From contig NC_045140.1 in the NCBI RefSeq assembly GCF_008831285.2, forward strand, positions 16,304,370 to 16,368,369: DNA of 64,000 nt. Direction: 5' to 3'. Every line of letters starts with the position of its first letter. Within the stretch, counting starts at the first letter, position 1. The position numbers were made by a program, and so were the translations under genes. Below, piece by piece: positions 24,521-36,900 of the stretch. Below the pieces are notes generated by a model, which did no database searches, had not been told where the DNA came from, and was given only the letters and a program-made list of their open reading frames with translations. This DNA is from Nymphaea colorata (taxonomy: Eukaryota > Streptophyta > Magnoliopsida > Nymphaeales > Nymphaeaceae).

Positions 24521-26603
24521 GTACATAGGAGTGGTTTAAAATCACAACTAACTATAACAAGAAGTCGAGCTACACCAATCATATCATCTTCAATTATCGA
24601 TGCAAATGACCATGTAGATTGGTTACAATGGTCATCCCAAAAGATCTTTGAAAAGTCCATGAAGCAAGAAAATCTGCACACATATTAGTTTCTATGTATG
24701 TATGACATAAGACACATTCCCAATCACTTCTCAGCAATTCTTGACACTGTTTTATTATCTGAAATAAAGGATTACGAGGCTGCAGGTCATTTAGAACCTT
24801 GTTTACCGCTAACAAGTAATCTAATTCAACATTAACTTTATGAAAGTCACGTTCTCAGGTCAATTTCAAACCATGAAAAATAACAATAAGTTTAGCATTA
24901 GTTATATGACCATAACCCGTCCGATAAGTGAAGTCAAATAATCATTCTTCATTATCATTGCGAAATAAATCACCAGCCGCTAAGTTTCCTGAATTTGTTC
25001 TAACAGTCGCATCAACATTCAACTTAACAAAACCCAAGGGAGGTGGTATCTATGCAATGAAGGTTTGACCTTTTCGTTGGGATAATCGAAGTTGGGCCAT
25101 ATGATTTCTGAACTCTCCAACAGAAGGAGCTATGTGAAATAAAATATCATCAGGTCAAGAAAATCCTTTTTCAAATAAAACTCGATTTCGTCACTGCCAA
25201 ATATGCCAATAAGCGAAGCAAAAGAAAATAGACCAAGAAATCATATTGTTCACAAAAAAACGATACCTAAAAATATTATTGCTTAGCCAAACCTCCAAAG
25301 TAGCTGTATTAAACTCCAACAATTTAGCCCTATGAAGATAGTCAGCCCATATAACTTGAGAAGAACTATAATCTCGGAGGACATGAAGAGTATTTTCTTC
25401 AAGAGTACCACACCGAGGACAAACTGCAGTAGTCAAAACATTTCGATGTAAACAAGCAGATCTAATAAGAAGACGATTATGAAATAATAACCAAATAAAG
25501 AACTTAACCTCAGGGAAAATATCTAGTTTCCATAGTTTAGACCAGATGTCATGTGTGTGAACACCAACAGTAAGCAATTTATAAGCAAAAAAAACAGAGA
25601 AGTTGCAATCTTGCCAAAAATTCATATTTTGCTCATCCTGTTGAAGTTGCATAAATAAAAGTTGTTCCCTAATATTGAAGTTGCACAAATGAAAGTTGTT
25701 CCCTAATATCAGCTTGCAAAAGCACTAACAACTGCTCACTCCAATTGTTGTTACAAACACAGTCCTTAACATGTTTAGTATGTTCTTCCTCAGACCAATT
25801 AACAGTAGAGCGCTCAAGTAAGGACTTATGCCCAAGCCATTTATCTTTCCAAAACAAGCTTGTTGATCTTTCACCTACAATTCGAGCACAACCTTGATGA
25901 ACAAGAGATTTGGTTGAGATTATATTCCGCGTGTGAGAAGCATTATGTGGTATATGAGCTTGAAGAAAAGAACATCGTTTCAAATACTTGGATCACAAAA
26001 CTCGAGCCCATAAACCTTCATCCCATCTTCCAATTTCTACCTTAACTTGGCAAGCAAAGCTTTGTTCATATTAGCAGACTTACGAATACCAAGTCCTCCT
26101 TTATCTTTTGCACTACACACAGTGTCTTAATTCAGCAAATGAACTCTCCTTTTCTCTGTCGTTGATCCAAAAGAAAAAATCTCTATTCAAACTATCAATT
26201 TCACTGGCAATTTAGTAGTTTGCATAGTATAAACTGCAATCGAACTAGTCACAGATTGTACTAAGGTGGCACGACCAGAGTTGGAAAGCCTTTCAAGAAA
26301 ACAATCGCTTGCTAACCTTGTCAAGAAGTTGAGAATAAATATTTCTATTAACACGATTGGTATGTAGTGACACCCCTATATAACGGCCAAGGTCAGTGTT
26401 GTGATGCATACTGGAACTCTCTTGAATACTTTGAACAACATCTTCATGAACATTAGGGAAAGTATAAAATAGAGATTTAAATAAATTCACCTTCTGTCTA
26501 GAAAAGAAGCAAAATTTATTAAGACAGTCCATTATAGTCTTACATTGCTCCACTGTAGCCTCACCCATAAAAATCAAATGATCAACAAAGAAAATGTGTA
26601 ACT
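24478..26603 (-). mobile_element. 5'-truncated LINE (plant L1-type) with target-site duplications
   Basis: The insertion runs 24491-26590 between 13-bp direct repeats AAAATGTGTAACT (24478-24490 and 26591-26603). Read on the minus strand it ends in a 29-nt poly(A) tail (T run 24492-24520). From 5' to 3' it encodes the end of the reverse transcriptase (about 26590-26060, starting at the FVDH-L-F catalytic box, where one Asp of the usual DD is His), a region with LFWKDKWLG (25983-25690), a zf-RVT zinc-binding segment (about 25690-25190, WKLDIFPEVKFFIWLLFHNRL, CPRCGTLEENTLHVL) and an RNase H-like tail (about 24815-24590, NMCADFLASWTF). ORF1, endonuclease and most of the reverse transcriptase are missing, as expected for 5' truncation. 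The reading frame is broken between these segments, so the copy is inactive. Confidence 0.92.
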
Positions 26604-29600
26604 TTGCTTTTTAGTTTTATCACCCAACCATGTGTAAGAGATTTCCTAGCCGCAGCCATAGTTTGGCAAACTTGTAGAAGAATTGCTCAACTCAACTCGT
26701 ATTTCTAAAAACCTGGCCACGATTCAAGGTTGGTGCTATTTGCCCGTGACTTGGTTCGACTCGGTCTTGACTCGTCTCATTTTCAGCTGCAGTAATTTAT
26801 ATTATAGTTATTTAAAACTTGATCCAATTAATGAGTCAACTCGCTAACCTGGTGACCAGGTCGGTTAAAACCAACTGCGACTTAACTGGATCGGCCGAAA
26901 ATTCTCTTTTAATGTGGTTTTGATCCTAGAGTTGGCTTCCTAATCACAAAAGAGCCACGCCGCCGGAGTGCGGGGAGATTCTTGCAGAGTAAGCAGGATA
27001 TTTTTGTACAGTTTGTTAGGTATCATGGTTGATAAAATATGTTGAGATGAGAAACTCTTGCGGCCGTGAAAGCTGTACAAGTCTGGAACTTGTGATATGT
27101 CCAGATCGGCCACAATGGTTGATCGTCCTAACTGTTTTCTTGTTGGCATCGACATTAACATGGTATTAACAGAGACCTGACATCCGGAAAGATAAATAAA
27201 TATGAGCGAGGGTTATACCAGCTTTCTGATTCGTCAGGGGCTTTAATCGCCATAAATTTGGGTCCGGATTCACACAGAAAATTGTTGTTCATCCAGCCGT
27301 CGAGAACAAAATTCACATTGTAATTTGGAAAACGTTTATATCTTGAAGAACAATGGTGACAAAGATTTTTTTTAAAAAAAATCGATTAAACATTTGGAGA
27401 AAGTTTGGTTGCCGCAGAGAGCAGCAACCGCGTCTTCTTTACATTCCCAACCGATCGAGCCAGATCTCGAAGCTGTTCATACCACTGAAGAGGCCTTATC
27501 TGAGTACGTCTTTGTCTTTCTCAGCCCTTTCTAGCTGGTATGAAAGTAAGCAGATAAATATATTAATAGAAGCAATGGTTTTTCCAACCGCACGTTGATT
27601 TGTTCTACATCCTAAAGGAAAAATATGTGGACCAGCAATTTCTTCAACATTTTTTTCAAGTTGGAGCTTATCGAGGATTACGTCAGTTGATGGCAATTGG
27701 ATAGGACAAATTGGATTATGAAGGGGTAAAAGGCACGACCATGGAGAAAATTGCAGATTTATAGCTACATTATATCGAGGAAGAGTTTCATTCTCCCCGC
27801 CAGATAGATTCAAGTAGAAAAGTAAGACGGTTGGCAGACGCCTGAGTGCGGGGAGATTCTTGCATATAGTCTGCTTTCTGCAACTGTGGGTCTTGAAATT
27901 CCTACAAAAAGAAACAAAAAAAAATTCATGTGATTGAGCGCATTCTGTTCGGGACTCCACTAAAATGAAACTGGTTTTTTACTTATATGGGAGATTTTCT
28001 CCATTTATTTGGACGTTTGCGACAGATTGAAACCTCACTGATAAGGCCAACTCATTGGACAGACTTTCCTCGTTGATTAAGATTTAAGACTACTAGGGAA
28101 TGCATCCAAAAGAGTCGGACTGGGCGATTTATCTCATCATCGACAAAAAATAAAAGATGCATCACATGCATGTGAAGATGCCGTTTCGTGGACCCTTGCT
28201 GGCCAGAAGATGGTAGGGACGTTGAAGGCGGCTTTAATTTCGGGATATGAATGGGAAAAAAAAATCCATTAAAGCGTACCTCCATTGATGCAAACACTAT
28301 TTACGATGAGGTGAGGATGCCACACTTGAAAGAGCTTTTGGTGCTAAGTTCAGCGTTTTGACTGTTGAATCCATGAACAATATACTTAGCCACATCATGT
28401 TTCACCAAACAAAAGCATGATGTCTTTGGAAAGGATCAAAGTTGAACAGTAAGATTTCTTCCATGGCCTTAGGATGGTAAAAAATATTTTGCAACTAATG
28501 TTCTTTCTTCTTGCTTGCTTGTTTGAGATGCTGCTTGAAACGAAAGTGAGGGGGCCTCCTGGCTGGCGCACGCAACACTCCACCTTTGGCAAATGTGCTT
28601 CAAGGATACATGTCTCCTGCTTGGGAATGCCATGACCGAACGTTGGTTTTAAAGAAGAAATTCGCTTTCATTTATCTTTGGATGGATTTTTTCTAAAGTG
28701 GAAAAAGGAAAAAGGATATCTAAAGATCCACGGCGCATCATCCGTTGTAATAAGGTACCAACACAAACTTGAATCATCTAAACAAACATTTTTTCTGTTA
28801 TTGAAAAGCGAAACAAATGTAAGAAGGATAGGAGGATGTTTGATATCTGGGAGGATTGCCTCAGAACTTGAACAATATTGAAGGGTATCTGAGAGTGCGA
28901 GTAAAAGAATGCAGTAAAAAGGGAAAACAGAAAACGGAACAGAGGAGAAGGGGGAAGTTTCTTCACGACGCTCATGTCCACTGCATCACAGATCAACGAA
29001 ATGGGCTCTTTTTTTATTGGATTACGCATCAGTACAACAACCTCAGGAGGATGTCTGCAGACACAACCCCTTTCATTCACGCAATCAACTTCTACTGACG
29101 TGACATAATGAAGCCCTTTAACATCGATGCTTCTTATTTACGCTTCTTTCACAGACATTCACAGCCCCTGAAAGGCTCCAACTGAACAATCTCGAATTTG
29201 CTTACACTCGAAGCTATTTCATACATACCATAAACGAACTAGACAAAGAGAGGGAGAAAAAGAGAGTATTCACACATTGGCCGAAGCAGCTGGCCGGACT
29301 CTTAGAGCTCCATGATCCTGTCTCATAATCCTGCCTTCTTTTCATCTTTGTGCTATGTCCAGTTTAACCAAATCAACCTTCCTCTTCTTGGATCTTACAG
29401 GACACTCGTTATGGAGAAAGGAGAACTAAAAAGAAGGCAAAAACAGTTCAAAACCCAAAATGACATAAAGAGAGAAGAAGCAGATCTCTTTCTGGTAGCA
29501 AGAGGTAAGAACTACGCAGCTTGCAATTTTGAAAACGAAGAAAAAAAATCTCAGATAAGAAAAGAACCCCAGGCAAAGCCAAAAACATGCCCTGATGAGA

Positions 29601-29839
29601 AACCTAATGACAAAAGTGCTCCTAAATTTATCCTGAACGAGGATTTGAGAGCTTCAAAATGGCAATAAACATCATATAAAATTTCGGTTCTTAAACCGGT
29701 GCTTTTTTCTAGAGGAAAGATATTAAAAATCCAAAAAAGAATGTCTTTTTATGTTTAACACCCTAAGAAAGATAACCGATGGAAAAGCCGGCGAACGATT
29801 CCCAGAACCGCCTCTCGGAAACTCGCCGGAAACCGTAGT
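26604..29839. other. intergenic, possible gene relics
   Basis: No intact gene. On the minus strand, frames at about 26940-27161, 27496-27960 and 28052-28297 carry leucine-rich-repeat-like phrases (for example LDISQVPDLYSFHG, LYLNLSGG-like and SLVVLNLNQ); they could be remnants of a resistance-type gene, but this is weak. A 21-bp stretch starting GAGTGCGGGGAGATTCTTGC occurs at about 26958 and again at about 27845. A lysine-rich plus-strand frame at 29411-29668 has no family features. Confidence 0.35.
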
Positions 29840-30211
29840 CTAAGGCGAATAATCCGACCACGTTCTCTCCAGAGTGCGGTTGCAATAGCGCAGCTCCAGA
29901 GAAACCTGGCGCTCCATCTGAATGTGGCTGTAAAATCTCGCGATGAAATCCTCTGCTTTCTGGTCGATATCCTCCGAGCACCCACTGATCGTCCTTGAAA
30001 AGCACTGGTCTTGCGCGCTTGCTTCGTCGTCGAAGTCCGCCGCTTCAAGCAGGCCGGCCGGGGACTTGGGTAAGCTAAGGTTCCTTCTGCTCAACGTTCG
30101 GATAGCGGCGGCGGACAACCTGAACCGATTCAGATTGATGTTCAGCAGGAACCTCACCTTCTGGATCGCTCGCCGGAGGCGCTTCAGAGCCAACCAGTTG
30201 TTCCAAACCAT
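29840..30211 (-). CDS. DUF761-domain small protein (cotton-fibre-expressed-like)
   Basis: Single exon, 123 residues. The first half is basic (LKRLRRAIQKVRFLL, then NRFRLS), followed by an acidic/serine linker. The C-terminal DUF761 motif covers about residues 79-110: EDIDQKAEDFIARFYSHIQ followed by MERQVSLELRYC, matching plant DUF761 proteins closely. Function is not established for the family; some members are linked to growth and defence phenotypes. The ATG at 30211 is the first ATG downstream of a TATA box at 30444-30451; the frame is open further upstream but contains no ATG before a stop. The protein therefore starts MVWNNWLALK, which fits relatives that begin just before a WKRLRR-type helix. 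Confidence 0.85.
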   Translation of the reverse strand: MVWNNWLALKRLRRAIQKVRFLLNINLNRFRLSAAAIRTLSRRNLSLPKSPAGLLEAADFDDEASAQDQCFSRTISGCSEDIDQKAEDFIARFYSHIQMERQVSLELRYCNRTLERTWSDYSP

Positions 30212-30443
30212 CGCTGCCGGATAGATGAACAACCACAAAACTGAAAGCCCAGAACAGAGCCAAGGAAAAGGACGATCGGGTATCCTTTCTTCTTCTCAAG
30301 GAGAACACGAACTGATCGTGGACCAAAAGAAATAGAAGATGGGTATCGTCTGTTTTCAAGAGAAGAATTGTAATTCTTGGCTTTGGAAACGGAAGAGAAG
30401 AAAGGGAGGCGGTAACAGTTGATCCAGGTTATGGCCTAGACGG

Positions 30444-30451
30444 CTTTTATA
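30444..30451 (-). promoter_or_regulatory. TATA box of the DUF761 gene
   Basis: TATAAAAG on the minus strand, 233 bp upstream of the ATG. No ATG lies between the expected transcription start (about 30415) and 30211, which supports the chosen start codon. Confidence 0.65.
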
Positions 30452-33400
30452 GAGAGGAAGCGATCCGTGGAAGGAAGAACATATTATAGTTGGCCGGAAG
30501 CTCGAACGCGTTTTCTGCATGTTTGGTTGCTGCACACCATTACCAAAATGGCCCTCTGTTTTGGATCAACGGCGACGCTGTCTGCGCCGCCCTCAAACTT
30601 ACTTACCCATGTTTGATTGCCTATAGCACGGTGAGATGACATTTGCAGTAACAGTTATATCTTATTAAAAGTAATCATGTTGATGAGCTAAACAAAACGC
30701 AAAACAGGTTTTGTAAAATCCGATTCCTAAAGTCATCCAAATGTACCACAAACAGTGCTTGGAGGCAAAACAACTTTCATTAAATTTAAAGCATAAAATA
30801 TTCTATTGTGATGACTAAATTGTTGGACTTTCTCCATGTCTTTAATTATCTTTAATCACTTGTTGCATATACTGAAACGACGTGTGTTTGGTGAGTGTAT
30901 CATGAATTTGCTCCAAAGGTTATGACATGTTTATCGAACACTAGAAAAACCCTTGCTTAAATATGCATCGTACCTTTATGTTATATTCATGAAACATATA
31001 CAAAGTGTTTGTACTATCAAACGACTCAAGTTTGCTGGGTTCCAAACGATCGAGCTAAGTTCTAACTGCCCGTGGCGGAGGATGGGTTGAGAAGAAAATG
31101 AGGGTCCCATCAATTACAAGCTTACGAAAGAGAGCAGCCAGAAAATACAGCTGTCCTTTCGGCTGCTTGTTGGCCTCAGTATCAAGAAGCTTATCCATTT
31201 ACTCAAATACCTTTTTTGGTGGCTTGGTGTTTGCAAGGATTCACCAATGACCAGCCTTCAAATGAATCGAATCGTGTTTGCATGCACATCTCGTCTTGGT
31301 CTCACCCGTGTGATTCAAGCGAGTGTTGATATTTAGATCACTTATCGACGTTGCTTATATAACTTAATGATCAAAACTGGAACGGCGACCGAATGAGCCC
31401 ACACGGACAAGCAGCAAACAGCTTTCTGCACACCATGAACAGCAGGGCCTGCTGGTCATAACTCACAATTTTGACGGGCACTAAGGTAATATCTTATGAG
31501 CCCACCCAACTGCTGCAGTGCTTCTACGAGAAGCGTGAGTGGACGAAGCGCCGTGCGACGACCTCCTCAGTTTTCCTAGCGCTTTTGCTTGGCGGCCAAT
31601 CCAGCCCCACTTTTATTTAATTCTAAACTTTATCAATTTAATATCTTGCTCAGTGCGCTTCGCTGATCAAATCATATGCCATCCCGAAATCTGGTTGGTA
31701 TATCCGAGACGGCAGATATATGAAAACAAAAAATGGTATATATATATATATATATATATATATGGTTTCTCTAATTCCATATATATTGTAGATGAATGTT
31801 CTTAAAACATTAGAGAAGAAGCAGGTTTTCCTGCCAATGGAGATTTTACTCTATAGAAAATGTCAAGCTGAAAAGTTTGAAGTATATATAAAGGGGAAGA
31901 AAAATGTCAAGCAAGTAGGACAAAATGTTGGGAGGAGCATCTCAAAAGTATGGAGGCGGAACGCGCAAGTTGCACGCCATCATGGAAGGAAACTGATTCC
32001 TTTCTGCGGCTGCACATCTGTTGAACTTAAAACTCAAGCCCTTATTCCTATGATAGCACGTTCGGTTGGAGTTTTCTCACCTTTACAACCATTCTTCTTT
32101 CTCCCAAGCATTGAGGTCAATGAAAGCTTTATTAAAAAAGGAACATCTTATTTCAATGTCATAACTTTATTAAAACATGAACTCTACGCTTTTATCCATA
32201 CCCTTGTTCTTCATATTTTAGATGTTCTTGTATATTCTTCACCTTTTTTGATGGATGCGCGAGAAGATGAAGGAAGAGAGTCAGTGAAGCAGGGGACAAG
32301 CGACAGTCAACTATAACAGGGCTTGATTTTAAAGCATGACTTCTTCGTCATTTGAAAGAAACTTGAAAATGGTGTGTGTGAGAACGAGAGAGATCTCACT
32401 TTTTGACCGACCTCAAAAATGTCAGCGTGGATTGACTGGGTAAAAGGGCCTCTTCTCTTCTTTTTGGATTCAAGGAGAATTAAGGGCTCACACATCGGAT
32501 CCAGGGATCTATTTGATGAACTTGTAGCACCAAATGGATCCGATGGTTTTCAGCTGTATGATTCAGACGACTGGATTAAGATCCGCATATGCTTTTGAAT
32601 TCCAACTACATTTGCCACAGTTTTGGATTGAGATCGACATTCTAAATTATATCTTATTTTGGTGCGGTGGCGTGCAATTTTAGCACGTACGTGTGTTCTA
32701 CCTTTATACTTGAATACGTAACTTGGATTTTTAATCAGCTCTACTTCATTGGATCTTTCTTAATTTGGATCCTGATGTTAGCTTTTTTTTTTTTGGAATT
32801 CGGCCATGGATGATTTCTATTTGTGCCATTTGCATCAGAGAGGTATTCAGACGGGATATCAGACCCATGACCCGTATAATCAGAGCCCTGTCCAGGGCCG
32901 AAGGGGAAGGAGTGGACCTTGTTCAGGTCCTTGTTATTGATTCTTGATCTGGAATGCAGCGGCAAAGACCATGCAAGGTGGCTGCCAAAGAATGGCTTGA
33001 TTTGTTGTTGTGCTAATATTTTCAGTATTTTAGGTATGCGGTTCTCATTTTCGTTGTATGTTGTTGATATACATGATTTGCATCACAAGTATATAATGTA
33101 GTTCCTACAGGGATTAATGTATCGGCTTGAAAACCTTATTTGGGTGCAACTGCTTCCATAAGATGTGGACAGGCTGCTCGATTCCCTTTATTGATAGGGT
33201 TCAAATATATAGCTTCTCTTGTTGCAGCTGCTGCGGTCATCATTAAAAAGGAAAACCAAGGGCACCAAGAGGGAAGGGAGGCCCGGCTTCCGTTCAGTTT
33301 CTTTTCAGAAAATAGCATATAAAATTTTAATAAATCTGTCTCTCTACTGAAATTTTCTGGTTTTCACGTTCGATTACTCTTATATCTGTTGTTAAGGTTC

Positions 33401-33703
33401 GTTTCGTGGGCAGGTTCTTTCTGCAATTCTTACATTTTGACAAAAAGAATACAAAGTTTATAGGTTCAGACAAAATGGGCTTCTGCATATACCCTTTCTA
33501 TGTTATATATTGTTATTATTAAGGCTCATCGTTGAGTTGGAAAAGCTCATCTACAACTATTAGAGTCAAGTAAACTGAGTTACCTAAGTTATCACGAAAG
33601 CTTAGAGGATGTTTTAGCAGTGTCTCTTCTTTCAGCTCATACTTTCTAGAGATCTTTCTAAATTTATCGTGCCCTACTAACAAATCTGCTGTATATGTGT
33701 GTA

Positions 33704-33747
<44 letters not shown>

Positions 33748-33906
33748 GCAACATTCTTGGACCACAATCTTGTAAGATTCAGCATAGGGCCTTTTGAAGT
33801 AATCAACTTTCCATTTGAGTAAAAAGAAGTAGCATGGTTGACCGTAACAGAGAATTATTACCCTGCACTATGTATGACGATGCCAGCATGCAGGGGCAAC
33901 AAATGG
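30452..33906. other. intergenic, no supported gene
   Basis: AT-rich. There is a (TA)n run at about 31738-31762 and a compound (TG)n(GA)n microsatellite at about 33693-33747. A 174-codon plus-strand frame (31792-32316) has no recognised domain and its composition resembles the non-coding surroundings. A short frame starting MDDFYLCHLHQRG (32807-32941) is also unassigned. Confidence 0.5.
33693..33747. repeat. compound (TG)n(GA)n microsatellite
   Basis: A TG run is followed directly by a GA run, about 160 bp past the 3' end of the copper ATPase gene. Confidence 0.85.
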
Positions 33907-36900
33907 TCACCGTTCGACCACAATCCTGCTAGTTGAGAGTCTGTCCAGCTTCTTGGGCCTGCGATAAGTTTTTAGTAAAAGAGAGCAGCATACCACGCTG
34001 ACCGAAGACGCAGCCATGGCAGCACCTGCGACCCAGGGTGGAAGCCTGAAATGCGTTAATGGGAAGAGGACTCCAGCTGCAATTGGAATACTTACCAAGT
34101 TGTACCCAAGAGCCCACATGTAGTTTAAGCGAATTCTCAGGTATGTCTTCTTGGAGAGGTCTATCGCAGTTACAACATCTTCCAAGTTGCTTTTCATCAG
34201 CACAATGTCTGCTGCTTCAATAGCGATATCAGTGCCAGCACCGATAGCCATACCGACATCGGCAGCAACGAGTGCAGGTGAGTCATTTATGCCATCTCCC
34301 ACCATTGCGACCGTTAAACCAGACATCTGAAAAAGAAAAAGAGAAAGAGAGAGAGTCGTTAACCAAGAGGCAGAGAGGAGAAAAATCCCGCCGTCCATCT
34401 ATTTGAGATAATTTAAATTATAAGGCGTGGGCCAATTAGGCAGTATTCACTTTCTTTTACACATATGTGCGTGTTCTTTCTCTATTACTTTCACTTCTCT
34501 CTTCTGTTCGTTTTCTCCACAGCCATCCTCCACCCTAAAATTGGTGAATTTTAAAAGTGAAAGACTTCAAAAGCCTCACATACAAACACACGCATACATA
34601 TCATGTTTGCGTTCGACAGCATTTCATAGACGATAGAAAGCAATATTTTCTAGTGTGACTTTATCTTTCTTGTTTTTCAAAGCTTTAGTAAAGATGTTTA
34701 TGTGAGACGTACCTGTAGCTCTTTTATTTTCTCTGCCTTCTCATCTGGTTTAGCTTCTGCAATGACTTCGTCAATCCCAAGCTCTTTTGACACAGCATTT
34801 GCTGTACCCCAATTGTCCCCTGTTACCATTATAGTTCTGATGCCCATGGACCTGAGAATGGAAATAACTTCTTGAGCGTTATCCTTCAATGGGTCAGATA
34901 TAGCTATGATCCCCACCAGCTCCCCATTTATAGAAACCATTATCCCTGTCATTGCCAATTTTTCAATCTCTTCGATGATATCAGAGGCTTCAATAGGAAT
35001 AGCAACACCAGAGTTCAGCATCAAACTTTTGTTCCCAATCAGTACGGTTTTGTTACAAAGGGTGGCCTTCACACCATGGCCGGTAATAGATTCACAATTC
35101 TGCACATCAGGCCAAGCCGAGCCGTTTTCCTCTCTGAATATTTTTGCATACTCAACAATGGCCTTGGCTAGTGGGTGCCCGCTGTTCAACTGTAAAGCAC
35201 AGTCAGTCATTCACACTTTAAAATATCCAAGTTTAAACGAATAACCATGGGTTCAACTTTGTGTCTCGTATTAGATAGGGTAAGTGACTAATATATACAT
35301 GAAAGGCAAAATATTTAAAGGCTGTCTGAGAATTAAATCAATTAATAGAATGACATAAGCTCGTACTATTTCTAGTCAACCAGTCTGTCTCTGATGAAGA
35401 AAGCCATGCCATCAGCGAAAAGATAAGTTAGAATGAACAAGTAAACCAATTTAAACGTCTCTCTCTTGTCAAGCATAACCTAGTAAGACTCTATACAACA
35501 CTTTGTTAGCACTCTTCACATGCCAGTTTAATCAGGTAGTCTTGCTCGAGGAATTGCATGGGTTCTTCAAAGATGGATTGAGATAAAGCAGCATCAACTA
35601 TAGGTACTTTTTGAGTTCTAAATTTTAAACAATTAGCACCAAGAATAGGGAATTGATTCATGCAGCAATTCACAAAGCAATATGAAGTTCATGGACTCAA
35701 AGTTCACCTCGTTCTTTTAGGTTTCAACAGTGAAGTTGCTGAGTCCTCAAAGTCAACCCCAATTTTCTAACGTTTCTGAGCAGTCATATCCTACAAAAAC
35801 TCTCTCTCACACAGACACACCCACCCACATGGCATATCGTATGTTCCACATCAGACAATGTCCAACAGTTTCCTACCATGTGGACTCAATTTATATGTTC
35901 CTCAAAGTGGATGTACATTTGCATCCACTCTCGCACCAACATGTAGATTTTGGCATACCTCAGTTGCTGCCACTAGTTCATAAAAATCACGAAGAACAAT
36001 ATTCTTCAAAAGCTTGGTGCTGATGACTGTAGGCTTTCCCCTGGTAAGTGTTCCAGTCTTGTCAAACACGATGCAGTCAACCTAGAAAGTTTACAACGAA
36101 AAATGTAAATAAAAGTTTCAAAGCAGTAGCATGTTCTTTTTTCATTCAAGCAGTTATCCCACTGTTGAAAAGAATGCTAACCTTGTGTGCACTCTCCAAT
36201 GCTTGACCACCTTTAATCAATACTCCTTGAGAAGCACCTACACCAGTACTAACCATGACAGCAGTGGGAGTCGCAAGGCCCAGTGCACAGGGACAGGCGA
36301 TGACCATGACAGAAATGCCAAACTGAAGAGCAAGCTGAAAGTGGTCCATAGAAGGGGGAATCCATGACTTTGGGTAGGCATTAAATTTTCCAGCTAGAAA
36401 CCAAGCTAACCAAGTGGATAAAGAAGCAACAATGACCTGCAAAACACAAGAAAAATCAGAAAACACTAGTTCAACCACACCTTAACTGTTTGTGCAGATT
36501 AGTCTAATCACATTAATGATCCCCAAATGTCTCTAACTTGCAAAGAGCTTGATCAGTATGAATTACCTTCCTTGACCCAAATAACCAAATAGAAAACAGG
36601 GTTCGGAACTTCGGATATAGTAAATGCGCCATGTCAGTTGCATCCTGGTTTGACAGTCTCAATGAAATACCAGGACAAACACAGATGCGTTGACATAGGC
36701 AGGAAATAACTCATACTGTCACCCGAATAAGTGCAAATGAGCAAGCATCCTCTACCTCTTTCTTGTGGGCACCTAAGACCCCTCCCTGCCTATGCAAATC
36801 AATGGGCATTGACAGACAGCCAATGACTGCACTTTAGCTCTAGATAACTAATATTACATTTCACCCTGGCCTTTTCTTAATAAAATTATCACAGCACGAA

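Noticed and set aside
31792-32316. 174-codon plus-strand open frame
   Set aside because: Composition matches the surroundings, no domain or promoter, and it begins inside a (TA)n-flanked AT-rich stretch.
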